Of a stretch of 64,000 nt of DNA, positions 47,834-56,493 are shown piece after piece (the first letter of the stretch is position 1; every line of letters begins with the position of its first letter). Source of the stretch: Chloroflexi bacterium AL-N1 (GTDB lineage Bacteria > Chloroflexota > Chloroflexia > Chloroflexales > Roseiflexaceae); assembly GCA_013122435.1 (NCBI GenBank), contig WYDT01000002.1, positions 62,001 through 126,000 on the forward strand, given 5' to 3'. The notes below the pieces were generated by a model. It was not told the origin of the DNA and did no database searches. It saw only the letters and a list, made by a program, of their open reading frames with translations. The position numbers and the translations under genes are program-made.

Positions 47834-48100
47834 TTACTGTATGGCATCGGCTTGACGCATCCAATCACGACACGAGTAGCTTGCTCTATACAAGGGACGC
47901 TTGCAAAAGGGGTTGTAGGGTGTGATCTCATAACCAATCATGCCGGTGCCCAAGATGCTCAGATAGGCTCTATAGTCATCCGGTAGGTTGATTCCGGTAA
48001 TGATTTCAAAAATTTTCCATTGAGTATCACCGACTGTTTCTACGGGATTGGTGGGAGTAGGTAACACATCCAATAAATGGTGGTAAGAATACTGCTGCAT
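47834..48100 (-). CDS. SMI1/KNR4-like domain protein, probably partial
   Basis: An 88-residue product with WKIFEIITGINLPDDYRAYLSILGTG, matching the start of SMI1/KNR4 domains, often found in immunity proteins of contact-dependent or polymorphic toxin systems. The domain is usually over 120 residues, and here it stops soon after IGYEITPYNPF, so the gene looks 3' truncated. No strong binding site precedes the ATG. Other small orphan genes lie on the same strand upstream (48128, 48439). No toxin gene is in sight. Confidence 0.5.
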   Translation of the reverse strand: MQQYSYHHLLDVLPTPTNPVETVGDTQWKIFEIITGINLPDDYRAYLSILGTGMIGYEITPYNPFCKRPLYRASYSCRDWMRQADAIQ

Positions 48101-48127
48101 AGGATGTGAGTACTACAGAACTAGCAC

Positions 48128-48370
48128 TCAGGTAATAGTGGTATGCTCCTCAAGTAGAATGATTTGACTATCTGCTGCGAGTCTGAAACCTGTTCGCATG
48201 CCTGTAGATGAGCAAAAGCCATATAAGTCTGTGTCATAAGGTGATGAGATGCTATACACCTCTACAAGTTGACATAACCATGCCAGGATATACTCACGTG
48301 GTCTCCTCTGCATATGTTGTTTAACTGTGGTGTTTTGTGTAGATAGATCGATAAGCAAAAAGTCCGACAT
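48128..48370 (-). CDS. small hypothetical protein
   Basis: An 80-residue product starting MSDFLLIDLS. It contains alternating strands and helices with several conserved-looking positions (ILAWLCQLVEVYSI, YDTDLYGFCSSTGMRTGFRL), like a small globular domain. No family is recognised. It sits between the SMI1-like gene and another orphan, all on the minus strand and each separated by less than 100 bases, which suggests one operon of immunity-like genes. A longer start at 48403 is possible. Confidence 0.45.
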   Translation of the reverse strand: MSDFLLIDLSTQNTTVKQHMQRRPREYILAWLCQLVEVYSISSPYDTDLYGFCSSTGMRTGFRLAADSQIILLEEHTTIT

Positions 48371-48438
48371 CGGTTTTCCGTTATTGATGGTCTTGTGGAT
48401 CAACGATATCGATAATCTACAAGACCAGTACAGATAGT

Positions 48439-48759
48439 TTAGTTATCACCAAATCTTATGAAGAGTCGCTCAATCATATCCTCATTCTCCATGGTCCCTG
48501 TGCTAATAAAGCGCTCAACCTCAATCAGTCCGTCCTCAAAAAACTCGACTTCCCATCGCTCGTCAGGTACGGTTACACTAATCATGATAGCATCTCGTAC
48601 ATGGTCTGACTTGTACCGTAATTTGGCATCATCAAGCCTTTGCAAAAAGAACAGCAGCTTTTTGAAGGGACTCTCTATTGGTGTAAGCATTGTGTTAAAA
48701 ATCCAACCTGGTTTATCGACAACCTCAGAACGGTAGCTATCATTATCAACCCATGTCAC
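48439..48759 (-). CDS. small hypothetical protein, immunity-like size and setting
   Basis: A 106-residue product from a GTG at 48759; the frame is open further upstream with a CxxC-like stretch (ICVSCPHAAC), so the true start is uncertain. The sequence mixes strands and helices (FKKLLFFLQRLDDAKLRYK, RWEVEFFEDGLIEVERFI). No family is recognised. It is the first of three small minus-strand genes ending with the SMI1-like one. The acidic composition and size fit immunity proteins; this is inference from setting. Confidence 0.45.
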   Translation of the reverse strand: MTWVDNDSYRSEVVDKPGWIFNTMLTPIESPFKKLLFFLQRLDDAKLRYKSDHVRDAIMISVTVPDERWEVEFFEDGLIEVERFISTGTMENEDMIERLFIRFGDN

Positions 48760-48945
48760 ACATGCAGCATGTGGGCAGGAGACACAGATGGATGGGTGTG
48801 ACGCGTGCTACTCGGTCGTAGCAAGTGTGTGGATCCATGCTATCACTTCATTATAATTCCATTTCATGGAAGAGCCGTGTATGATGGATTTACGGAATCA
48901 TGTACCAAAGTAGGGACAACGAGATGGATCACCCGCAGTGCATGT

Positions 48946-49015
48946 CCACGACTGAAGCGTGGGATTAACTCCAACGCTGGTGTTCCTCACCGGAGCTAAC
49001 AACGCGATGAGGAAC
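48946..49015 (+). mobile_element. IS200/IS605-like terminal hairpin trace
   Basis: CCACG-ACTGAAG-CGTGG (48946-48962) closely resembles the hairpin found at the 3' ends of tnpB elements and their guide RNAs. It is followed by a second stem, GTTCCTCA (48982-48989) with TGAGGAAC (49008-49015). No tnpA or tnpB frame is nearby, so at most this is a remnant or a small non-autonomous element. Confidence 0.4.
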
Positions 49016-49061
49016 TGTGCTACGGAACATAGCTTGAGACACAAAGACAGGAGCTACACGC

Positions 49062-49745
49062 ATGACCGCGTTCTTTGAGGAACAAAGACCTTCAGAATCG
49101 CCCTTTATCGACAAAATCTGGTATGCTCAGAGCACACAACCAGGTGCTTTTATCTCACTTGCCGAGAGCCATTCCGAGATTGTTGTGTCGAACCACAATG
49201 GTACTATAACAGTCACCGTACGTGGACCTGAGACGAAAGCCACTCCCGCAATGGTCCCAGCGTATAGCGAGTGGCTTGGTATTGTTTTTAAACTCGGCAC
49301 TTTTGTACCAACACTACTTCCGAGAAATCTGATAGACCGGCGTGATGTAAACCTGCCCGTGACCAGCAGGACATTATTTTGGCTCGATAACACGCGTTGG
49401 GAAATCCCAACCTATGAAAATGCTGATACATTTGTCGAGCATTTGGTGCGAGAAGAATTGCTGGTCTTTGATCCTGTCGTGGATGAGGTGTTAGAGGGTC
49501 ATTCACCACCGCTTTCACCACGCACCCTCCAGTATCGTTTTGTGCGTGCGACAGGGTTGCCCTACAAAGTTATTCAGCAAATCGAGCGTGCCCAACGAGC
49601 ATCAGTGCTCCTCCAACAAGGCTCAACGATTGCTGATACGACCCATGCGCTAGGCTATTATGATCAATCCCACTTGACTAACGCACTCAGACGTTTCCTC
49701 GGACAAACCCCAGCTCAAATCGCCCATATGAGGCAGCCTGAATAG
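49062..49745 (+). CDS. AraC-family transcriptional regulator
   Basis: A 227-residue regulator with a DUF6597-like N-terminal sensor part (IDKIWYAQSTQPGAFISLAESHSEIVV) and an AraC DNA-binding domain (LSPRTLQYRFVRATGLPYKVIQQIERAQRAS, DTTHALGYYDQSHLTNALRRFLGQTPAQI). The second helix-turn-helix is complete. The ATG follows AGGAG. The dihydrofolate reductase-like gene begins 80 bases downstream on the same strand. Members of this group are often paired with that enzyme type or with glyoxalase-like genes, so it probably controls it. Confidence 0.87.
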   Translation: MTAFFEEQRPSESPFIDKIWYAQSTQPGAFISLAESHSEIVVSNHNGTITVTVRGPETKATPAMVPAYSEWLGIVFKLGTFVPTLLPRNLIDRRDVNLPVTSRTLFWLDNTRWEIPTYENADTFVEHLVREELLVFDPVVDEVLEGHSPPLSPRTLQYRFVRATGLPYKVIQQIERAQRASVLLQQGSTIADTTHALGYYDQSHLTNALRRFLGQTPAQIAHMRQPE

Positions 49746-49825
49746 GTTGCGTTTTTCTCCAAGACAATGTGCTCTTCAGAGAGTAAAATAAAAACATCAA
49801 CAGTGAACAGTAAAAGGAAAACACG

Positions 49826-50368
49826 TTGAGAAATCTCATTGTAACCGAGTTTCTATCCCTCGATGGCATCATGGAAGACCCAACATGGACACTCACGTAT
49901 TGGAATGATGAGATTGCCGCCTTCAAAGGCGAGGAAACATCTGCCGACGAACACTTGCTGCTGGGAAGAGTAACCTATGAAGGTTTTGCAGCGGTGTGGC
50001 CTCAGAGAACAGATGCAGCCTCAGGTGGGCTGTACTTTAACAATGCACGCAAATATGTGGTCTCCACAACGTTGGACAAGGCGGATTGGCATAACTCTGT
50101 GCTGATAAAGGATCACATAATTGAAGAAATTACCAAACTCAAACAGGAAAGTGGTCCCGATATGGTGGTCCATGGGAGCGCCACATTAGTACAAACACTC
50201 CTGACACATAATCTTGTGGATCGTATGCGTTTGCTTGTCTACCCAGCTGTACTAGGTCACGGCAAACGACTGTTTGCCGAAGGTGCCACACAGACCTTGA
50301 AGCTGATAGAAACACGATCATTCAGCTTAGGTGTGGTGGCACTCATTTATGAACCAGATCGGAAGTAG
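49826..50368 (+). CDS. dihydrofolate reductase-fold (RibD C-terminal-like) protein
   Basis: A 180-residue protein starting at TTG after GGAAAA. The family motifs are EFLSLDGIMEDP, LLLGRVTYEGFAAVWP, YVVSTTLDKADW, DMVVHGSATLVQTLL and LLVYPAVLGHGKRLF, as in the YyaP/YwjB group. It probably binds NADPH; true folate reductase or riboflavin biosynthesis activity is not expected, and the substrate is unknown. It ends 42 bases before a perfect terminator. The gene is intact. Confidence 0.88.
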   Translation: MRNLIVTEFLSLDGIMEDPTWTLTYWNDEIAAFKGEETSADEHLLLGRVTYEGFAAVWPQRTDAASGGLYFNNARKYVVSTTLDKADWHNSVLIKDHIIEEITKLKQESGPDMVVHGSATLVQTLLTHNLVDRMRLLVYPAVLGHGKRLFAEGATQTLKLIETRSFSLGVVALIYEPDRK

Positions 50369-50410
50369 CGTCCAACCCACTGTGACAATGGCAATGGTAG
50401 TGGCAACAAC

Positions 50411-50445
50411 AAATAGATGCCCGGCGACCTGCCAGGCATCTATTT
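50411..50445. terminator. bidirectional rho-independent terminator
   Basis: An 11-base stem, AAATAGATGCC (50411-50421) with GGCATCTATTT (50435-50445), is extended by GGC-GCC and closed by a five-base loop. T-rich ends on both sides serve the plus-strand AraC/reductase unit and possibly the minus-strand genes beyond it. Confidence 0.85.
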
Positions 50446-50515
50446 ATCTATCAACATCATCAACATCATTTCATTCTCATTGTTTCTGGTTTCATTGTTA
50501 TTGACATACCAATCC

Positions 50516-50697
50516 TTACACGCAAAATGGGTCATCTGGATCAAAGACAATGTACGCCTTGCCTAAGTCACGCCGCAAATAGAGTTTTTGATCTCGATCA
50601 TTTTGATGGTCGATACACATAAATTGTGCGGCATATATTCGTTGCCATACTGCATATGTTACACGGTTAGGTAAAACAGTTTTTTTCTTGCCTCATC
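50516..50697 (-). pseudogene. remnant of a small protein gene
   Basis: A short frame without a start codon reads RVTYAVWQRIYAAQFM and LRRDLGKAYIVFDPDDPFC before its stop. It begins after an A-run directly downstream of the 50719 gene, so it may be that gene's or another gene's shifted 3' end. No family is recognised. Confidence 0.35.
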
Positions 50698-50718
50698 AAT
50701 AGGCGTACTATATTGTGT

Positions 50719-51171
50719 TTATAGTTGTTGCAGTACTGTTTTGGTGAGTGTTCGAGCCTGACAGATGGCTGCCACTGCATTGGTGGCACGATCGGTAAGT
50801 TCAGGATGATGTTGGAGGGGAATTTGCCACCCATCGATGTGCTGGGCTGAACCAATATAAAAATCAATGACGGCGGTAAGTGCCTGATCGAGGTTTGGGA
50901 AGATTGCATAGAAGTCTTCGACCGCTGGTCCAGGCATCCCACGATGTGCCATTACAACCCATTCATGTGTCCCTGGTGGTAGTATGAGAGCAATAGTAGC
51001 CCTTTCCTTGGCAGTCGTCGCACTACCAAAAAAAGAGGTAGTGTGGGGATCCTGGGATGGTTTGGCAATAAAATACTTTTGTTGGCAATGGTAACTCAAG
51101 ATCGCTAGTTCTTCATCATCAAGTTCTTCATAGATTAATCCAGTATCGATCAGGCGTTATAATATAGGCAT
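50719..51171 (-). pseudogene. hypothetical protein gene with TAA at codon 5
   Basis: An ATG at 51171 preceded by GGAG is followed by CCT ATA TTA and then TAA (51157-51159). After this the frame stays open for 145 codons to 50719 (RLIDTGLIYEELDDEELAI, then PPGTHEWVVMAHRGMPG). Either translation restarts at a later TTG at 51099, or the gene is inactive, or the base is wrong. The protein is acidic, with a helix-rich end; no family is recognised. It lies close behind the 51201 gene on the same strand. Confidence 0.5.
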
Positions 51172-51200
51172 TGGTTACTCCATTCACCATCTCATTGGTG

Positions 51201-51473
51201 TTACTCATCAGGGTTTTGCATCCGCCGTAGCCGTGTGAGAAATTGATTCAGAAGTAATGTGTCAATAACATCAACAGCATTGTAGAAACCTTGCTCTCCT
51301 ATCTTCGTCATCTGTTGATCAAATTCGCTGTACTGATCGGCATCAATATAAGTAAAGATACCCTCAATCTCTGTAAGGTGATGTTTGAGAGTCTGAACAA
51401 TGACTAGCAAGGACTCATTAAGCGGAGCAGTTACAATTATCTCCGTCAGTTGGGTGCGACGTTCTACATCCAT
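51201..51473 (-). CDS. small hypothetical helical protein
   Basis: A 90-residue protein from an ATG at 51473 after GGGG. It is acidic and helical (MDVERRTQLTEIIVTAP, LTEIEGIFTYIDADQYSEFDQQ, VIDTLLLNQFLTRLRRMQ). No family is recognised. It is followed 30 bases later by the nonsense-interrupted gene at 50719, and the pair probably forms one operon, in a region with other orphan minus-strand genes. A longer start at 51557 lacks a binding site. Confidence 0.5.
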   Translation of the reverse strand: MDVERRTQLTEIIVTAPLNESLLVIVQTLKHHLTEIEGIFTYIDADQYSEFDQQMTKIGEQGFYNAVDVIDTLLLNQFLTRLRRMQNPDE

Positions 51474-51709
51474 CAGAGTACCCCTGTCTTGTTCGGTGAA
51501 GAGATTACGTGATCGTGAGTATATAGTAATAAACTTGTAGTAGGTGTGACAGATCACTAGTTACATATCGTTTATTTACCTCATAAAAGCCCCACATTGT
51601 AGTTACAGCCCACAAACACATACACTGAATACCCATACATTCGCAGAATCACACGATAGGAAGGACGCTTCGCAGGCAATTCAAGTGATAAATGGTCTTG
51701 TGCTCTTGC

Positions 51710-51738
51710 TTGACAAAATGGATGGGCAATGTTATCTT
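51710..51738 (+). promoter_or_regulatory. promoter of the YqeB-like gene
   Basis: TTGACA (51710-51715) and TATCTT (51733-51738) are 17 bases apart. The leader to the start at 51899 is about 155 bases. Confidence 0.65.
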
Positions 51739-51898
51739 TGCACTCATAACTATGCTCTTACTTGTGGTGATTGCCCGCCGTATGAGATATTCTCAGAGAA
51801 ATGAACGTGACGAATTATATTCATGAAGGATGACACTGCTCAACTTATGCCTCAGAAGCCGAACAGTGCCGTCTCCATAGATAAGAGGTGAGCCAAAA

Positions 51899-52618
51899 AT
51901 GTATATAGAACCAAAAGCGCAGACACAATACAACGAGACGGTTGTGACAATATCACTCTGGGATCATATTTTTATATGGATTGGGCTCCCATTGCTGGGT
52001 GCCGTTCTCGGATGGCTCTTTCGTTGCGTGGCAGCTTGGGGAGCGTCCCTGTCCTGGATACCATACCAAAATCTATTTAATCTTGTGGCATCCTTCCCTG
52101 AACCACAAGGTAGCAGCGGAATGATACTTATGGGAGTCTGTGTGGGTCTCGTGCTTGCATATCTCGCAGCAATAGAATCTCTAAAGATTACCATCGCGGA
52201 CGATTATATCACGATTGAACGTGGTGAAACCTCACGAGTCGTCAACCGTACCTCTGTTGATGCTGTGTTTGTCGATAAGAAACATCTTATATTGCTTGAT
52301 CCAACCACCGCTGAGTTAGCCAGAGAACGTTCCGACCTTCCTGTCAATCAACTTCGGGAGGCTTTGCTCACTCATGGATACCCTTGGTCAGCAAATGGAG
52401 ATCCATATGAGAATGCATATTGGCTCTGGGTGGAAGACACTCCCAACCTTCCCGCCGTTGCCAACACATTGTTCAAAGCTCGCGCACGAGCCTTAGCACA
52501 GGGTGATGATGACGCTGTGACCCTATTACGTATGGAGCTGGCTAAACTGGGTACTGTGGTTCGTGACGAGAAAAAGCATCAATACTGGCGTTGTACTGAG
52601 CGACAGCACGACGTTTAG
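51899..52618 (+). CDS. YqeB-like membrane protein
   Basis: A 239-residue protein with two membrane segments (about 24-46 and 77-95). A soluble C-terminal part follows, with ITIADDYITIERG, VDAVFVDKKHLILLD and the end NTLFKARARALAQGDDD, GTVVRDEKKHQYWR. This resembles the B. subtilis YqeB family, whose function is unknown. The C-terminal Arg/Lys-rich end faces the cytoplasm if the first helix is oriented in the usual way. The ATG follows AGAGGTG. It has its own promoter. Confidence 0.7.
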   Translation: MYIEPKAQTQYNETVVTISLWDHIFIWIGLPLLGAVLGWLFRCVAAWGASLSWIPYQNLFNLVASFPEPQGSSGMILMGVCVGLVLAYLAAIESLKITIADDYITIERGETSRVVNRTSVDAVFVDKKHLILLDPTTAELARERSDLPVNQLREALLTHGYPWSANGDPYENAYWLWVEDTPNLPAVANTLFKARARALAQGDDDAVTLLRMELAKLGTVVRDEKKHQYWRCTERQHDV

Positions 52619-52846
52619 TGAACTATTCTCAGAACTATGATTACACACAACCTGCCAGTTGCCACATTTGTTGTTTCACTCAAAAGGCGTATAATCCTGA
52701 TTATGGTTGCACTAGCCAGATCGACACTAAGCCCTACGGAGAACTGCTGCTTTCCATAGTATATCAATACACTATGGGTAACAGGCTTTGCTCCTGATCA
52801 CCATGAGAAGGTACATTCAAAAGCAGACTCAAATGAGGTATCATTG

Positions 52847-53503
52847 ATGCACGATACAGAAACACAAAATAATCATGCATTTATTGCTAATGCCAGGCGT
52901 ACGCAAATCTTTCATGCGGCTATTCGCACGCTGGATGAAATTGGGTATGTACGTGCTAGTCTGGCCCAAATTGCAAAACGTGCCCAAATTAGTACCGCGT
53001 TGATCTCCTATCATTTCAAGGATAAGGAAGATCTCATGAATTATATCTTAATGACTGTGCTAGCCAACACAACAACTTTTGTCTTACAACACACCAACGC
53101 CGCACAATCAGCCCGTGCCAAACTCCAGGCATATATTGTGGCACATCTGATGTATCAGGACACTCATCAGGACGCTTATCACGCCCTGGTAGAAATTATT
53201 TTTAACGCACGAACACCAGACGATGTTCCTTATTATAAACTGAACAATGAAGAAGACGACCCATTACGGCGTGAATTACAAGATATTTTGCACCATGGAC
53301 AACAACAGGGTGAATTTCGCCTCTTCTCGGTAGCAGTGGTGGCTACTGCCATTCAGGGAGCCATTGGGGAGTATTGGGTGAATCCGCATCTGGCCATAAC
53401 CATCAATGCAGTGGCATATGCTGAGGAGCTTGTACACCTGTTTGAACGTGCAGTGTTGTGTGACGCACATGGTGATCAAGCAGATACACAGATGGATTGT
53501 TAG
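52847..53503 (+). CDS. TetR/AcrR-family transcriptional regulator
   Basis: A 218-residue regulator. The DNA-binding helix-turn-helix reads FHAAIRTLDEIGYVRASLAQIAKRAQISTALISYHFKDKEDL, fully conserved in style. The helical C-terminal half resembles that of the partial regulator at the left edge of the window (GQQQGEFRLF). The ATG at 52847 is preferred over the TTG one codon before. No obvious operator palindrome was found, and its neighbours (YqeB-like upstream, adenosine deaminase on the opposite strand) do not suggest a target. Confidence 0.9.
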   Translation: MHDTETQNNHAFIANARRTQIFHAAIRTLDEIGYVRASLAQIAKRAQISTALISYHFKDKEDLMNYILMTVLANTTTFVLQHTNAAQSARAKLQAYIVAHLMYQDTHQDAYHALVEIIFNARTPDDVPYYKLNNEEDDPLRRELQDILHHGQQQGEFRLFSVAVVATAIQGAIGEYWVNPHLAITINAVAYAEELVHLFERAVLCDAHGDQADTQMDC

Positions 53504-53565
53504 GACAGGAATAGTAAATCTTGCTTCCTCGAGTCTTCATCTCTACATATTTGAGTCCCATATCC

Positions 53566-54615
53566 TTACACGTCCAACGCACAACGCAACATCTCAATAC
53601 GACGTTCGATATGATTAACAAGGGCGCGTTTTTCGTTCAGCGGGAGAAAGGCCGCATGGGCGGCGTTGAGCACCAGGTTTGCTAGCTCTTCTGCATCACA
53701 ACCAAAGGTATGGGCAGCAAGCCGATATTCATCAGTCAATGTCGTATGGAAAAAGACCGGGTCATCTGTATTGAGGGTCATGCCCACGCCTGCATTGAGG
53801 AGTTGTCGAAACGGATGTTTCGTAAGAGGGTTTGTAACACCTGTGTATAGATTGCTGGAGGGGCACACATCAAGTACCACATTCTGTTTGATCAAATGTT
53901 GGATCAGCGCCGGATCATCAATGCTCCTGATACCATGGCCAATCCTCTTGGCTTTCAACAGATCCACAGCAGACCATATACTTGCAGGTCCAACTACTTC
54001 GCCAGCATGTGCGGCAGTCTGTAGTCCGGCCCGCTGAGCAGCATCAAAGACCTGCGTATAGAGTTCTGGTGGGAAGTTTGCTTCATCGCCACCAATCGAC
54101 CATCCAACCACTGAATGGGGCATATTATGAATGGCGATATCCAAAAGATGCCAGGCATCCTCAAGACCAAATTGCCGTCCATAGTCAAAAACAAGGTTAA
54201 TATGGACTCCACGTTCTGCCTGTGCTTGGGCAAATCCTGCTGCGGCACCTTGCACGATTTCATCAAGATCAAGACCACGGTTGTAGTACTGGCTTGGAGA
54301 GATCATCACTTCTGCATACAACAGATGTTGATCTGCAAGATGATGGCCCAACTCATATGCAATCTGCTCAAAGTCTTCCCCGCAGATCAATGCGCGTGCT
54401 AATACCGTAAATACCGTGAGAAAATCACTAAAATTGCGATATTGAAACAGTTGTATAACACCAGCCTCATCACGGGCAGGTAGCTCAATATGATTTCGTC
54501 GTGCAATAGCAAGCAGTGTCGCAGGTCGAATCGAACCTTCAAGGTGAAGATGCAATTCAACCTTAGGCATCTGTGTGATGAATTGATTGAGTGCAGGTGC
54601 TATTGAGTGTTGCAT
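53566..54615 (-). CDS. add: adenosine deaminase
   Basis: A 349-residue zinc-dependent deaminase converting adenosine to inosine. The metal-binding HxH is in PKVELHLHLEG; further metal and catalytic motifs are TAAHAGEVVGPASI (His with the following Glu), RIGHGIRSI and NTDDPVFFHT (the Asp pair). Length and motifs are standard. It belongs to purine salvage in the cytoplasm. The ATG at 54615 follows GAGGGCAG; a GTG five codons upstream is less likely. It lies downstream of prfA on the same strand, after a terminator. Confidence 0.95.
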   Translation of the reverse strand: MQHSIAPALNQFITQMPKVELHLHLEGSIRPATLLAIARRNHIELPARDEAGVIQLFQYRNFSDFLTVFTVLARALICGEDFEQIAYELGHHLADQHLLYAEVMISPSQYYNRGLDLDEIVQGAAAGFAQAQAERGVHINLVFDYGRQFGLEDAWHLLDIAIHNMPHSVVGWSIGGDEANFPPELYTQVFDAAQRAGLQTAAHAGEVVGPASIWSAVDLLKAKRIGHGIRSIDDPALIQHLIKQNVVLDVCPSSNLYTGVTNPLTKHPFRQLLNAGVGMTLNTDDPVFFHTTLTDEYRLAAHTFGCDAEELANLVLNAAHAAFLPLNEKRALVNHIERRIEMLRCALDV

Positions 54616-54661
54616 GGTTACTGCCCTCACGTGTTAAGCGTAGGATAATGAATAATAAAGA

Positions 54662-54683
54662 GGGGACTCGCTAGCCGATCCCC
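54662..54683 (-). terminator. terminator after prfA
   Basis: GGGGA and TCCCC (54662-54666 and 54679-54683) form a short G+C stem around a 12-base loop. Downstream on the minus strand comes TCTTTATTATT. It separates prfA from the deaminase gene. Confidence 0.6.
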
Positions 54684-54719
54684 TGACGTTGCTGATCAAT
54701 TTGTCTTTGAGATCTACAG

Positions 54720-55802
54720 TTAGTTCAAACCACTCATTTCAAGCCGCTGTGTATTATCAAAAACTGTTAATGCTTCGATAATACGATCAATATTACCGTC
54801 GAGTGTTCCTGGAAGATTCGAAAAGTTTTGTCCGATGCGATGATCGGTAATACGATCTTGTGCGAAGTTATACGTCCGAATTTTTTCGGCCCGCTCACCT
54901 GTACCAACTTGTGCCAAACGTGTCTCCCCTAGCTCTCTATGTCGTTTCTCTTCTTCTATGGCATAGAGTTTGGCCCGCAGAACCATCAGTGCATGATTCT
55001 TATTTTTAAGTTGCGAACGACTATCCTGACAGGTGACCACAATTTCTTCAGATGTGCCGCCTTTATAGACAATGCGTACGGCTGAGTCGGTGGTATTAAC
55101 TCCTTGACCACCATGGCCACCAGCACGGTACACATCAACGCGATAGTCTTCAGCTCTGAGTTCAATATCCGTTTCTTCTACCTCTGGAAGCACCGCAACA
55201 GTAGCCGTAGAGGTGTGAATACGTCCACGGGTTTCGGTCTCGGGAACACGCTGTACACGATGCACACCGCCTTCATACTTCATACGGCTGTAAACATCCT
55301 GGCCATGGATTTCAAAGACAATTTCTTTAATACCTCCAGGGCCATTCTCGCTTTTACTGACCACATCAACCTTCCAACGAAGGGTTTCGGCATAGCGTGT
55401 GTACATACGAAACAAATCTGCGGCAAACAATGCGGCTTCATCCCCGCCCTCACCCTGGCGAATTTCAACAATAACATCTTTCGAGTCGTTGGGATCACGT
55501 GGTAGTAGCAGTAATTTGAGGGCTTGTTCTAGTTCTACAGACTGTTCACGTAGTTCATCCAACTCTTGTTGTGCTAACTCGCGCATTTCATCATCAGCAC
55601 CATCGTTAAGCAACGACTTTGCGTCCTCAATCTGCTGTTGAATGGTACGATACTGACGATACGCATTCACAACTGCTTCCATCTCACGTTGTTCACGAGC
55701 CACTTGTTGTAAGCGTACATGGTCTGACAAGACCTCTGGTTGCGCCATGAGTTCGGACAGCTCTTCATAACGGTCTTCTACCCGTTCCAACCTGTCAAAC
55801 AT
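54720..55802 (-). CDS. prfA: peptide chain release factor 1
   Basis: A 360-residue release factor reading UAA and UAG. The peptidyl hydrolysis motif is GGQ in RAGGHGGQGVNTTDSAVRI. The codon-recognition tripeptide is PET in RVPETETRGRIHTS, where E. coli RF1 has PAT. The helical first domain and the C-terminal HRIGQNFSNLPGTLDGNID are complete. It follows rpsU on the same strand but is separated by a strong hairpin. The presence of a normal RF1 gives no support for reassignment of the stop codons found inside nearby genes. Confidence 0.97.
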   Translation of the reverse strand: MFDRLERVEDRYEELSELMAQPEVLSDHVRLQQVAREQREMEAVVNAYRQYRTIQQQIEDAKSLLNDGADDEMRELAQQELDELREQSVELEQALKLLLLPRDPNDSKDVIVEIRQGEGGDEAALFAADLFRMYTRYAETLRWKVDVVSKSENGPGGIKEIVFEIHGQDVYSRMKYEGGVHRVQRVPETETRGRIHTSTATVAVLPEVEETDIELRAEDYRVDVYRAGGHGGQGVNTTDSAVRIVYKGGTSEEIVVTCQDSRSQLKNKNHALMVLRAKLYAIEEEKRHRELGETRLAQVGTGERAEKIRTYNFAQDRITDHRIGQNFSNLPGTLDGNIDRIIEALTVFDNTQRLEMSGLN

Positions 55803-55928
55803 AAAAACGTTTCCTTTGCATCATTTTGGCGTATATAAAGGTACTAATGTTACCTAGTACTGGTTTTCAATCGTATGTAGGAAGGTCATAATCCATGTGC
55901 TAACCAAGTGTAGTAGATACATACAGAA

Positions 55929-55970
55929 ACGCGCAGGACCTTCAGGCGAATTACCTGAAGTCCTGCGCGT
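55929..55970. terminator. long hairpin between rpsU and prfA
   Basis: ACGCGCAGGAC-CTTCAGG and CCTGAAG-TCCTGCGCGT form a stem of about 17 pairs with one bulge and a seven-base loop. It lies 18 bases after the rpsU stop on the minus strand. The T-run is weak on both sides, so it may be a terminator or attenuator. Confidence 0.7.
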
Positions 55971-55987
55971 CTATTAGTAATACTTAG

Positions 55988-56182
55988 CTAGCGGCCTTGT
56001 TGCAAAAGCTTTTTTCGGCGGTTTCGCTCTGCACGACGAGCTTTTTCTTTACGCTGTTCACTCTTGGAGATAAAATGCATTTTTTCGCGATACGTTTTTG
56101 TAATGCGTTCAGCAACTACAACTTTATTAAAGCGGCGTAGTAATTGATCAACAGTTTCACCATCACGTCGTTCTACTCGCAT
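55988..56182 (-). CDS. rpsU: 30S ribosomal protein S21
   Basis: A 64-residue basic ribosomal protein (MRVERRDGETVDQLLRRFNK, then the Arg/Lys-rich C-terminal helix ending RRKKLLQQGR). It binds 16S rRNA near the anti-Shine-Dalgarno region and aids initiation. Length and sequence are normal for the family. Its own binding site is weak, and a hairpin (ATGGGTG-CGA-CACCCAT, 56194-56210) lies 12 bases before the start codon, which may be used for autoregulation. Confidence 0.96.
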   Translation of the reverse strand: MRVERRDGETVDQLLRRFNKVVVAERITKTYREKMHFISKSEQRKEKARRAERNRRKKLLQQGR

Positions 56183-56193
56183 AATCTTTAGCT

Positions 56194-56210
56194 ATGGGTG
56201 CGACACCCAT
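56194..56210 (-). promoter_or_regulatory. hairpin in the rpsU leader
   Basis: A perfect seven-base stem, ATGGGTG with CACCCAT, encloses a three-base loop. It ends 12 bases before the rpsU start codon, overlapping where the ribosome would bind. Confidence 0.65.
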
Positions 56211-56493
56211 TTTGCTACGTTTTCACCCCCCCTCGATAACGGTATATATACTCATTATTTTTCTATGTTCTGAGCAATGTTATGCGTAATTCAACAGCTT
56301 TACAGTATACTCGTTTGTATCTAAATATGCAAATAGTGCTGTCTTTGCTGCAGTGTTTGCATATGGATAATAGATGGAAAACGAACAGGATGTGTTTGCA
56401 AACTATAGTAGCCTAAAATTGATAGTTACAGTACCTATGTCGCCAGCATTCCACGCAGAACTACTAGCGTCTTATGTCACTGTATGGTAGGAT

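Noticed and set aside
30669..51171. Stop codon reassignment (TAA as Gln) to explain in-frame stops
   Set aside because: Normal RF1 is encoded, many genes end naturally at TAA, and the same region has ordinary frameshifts, so decay or errors explain the data better.
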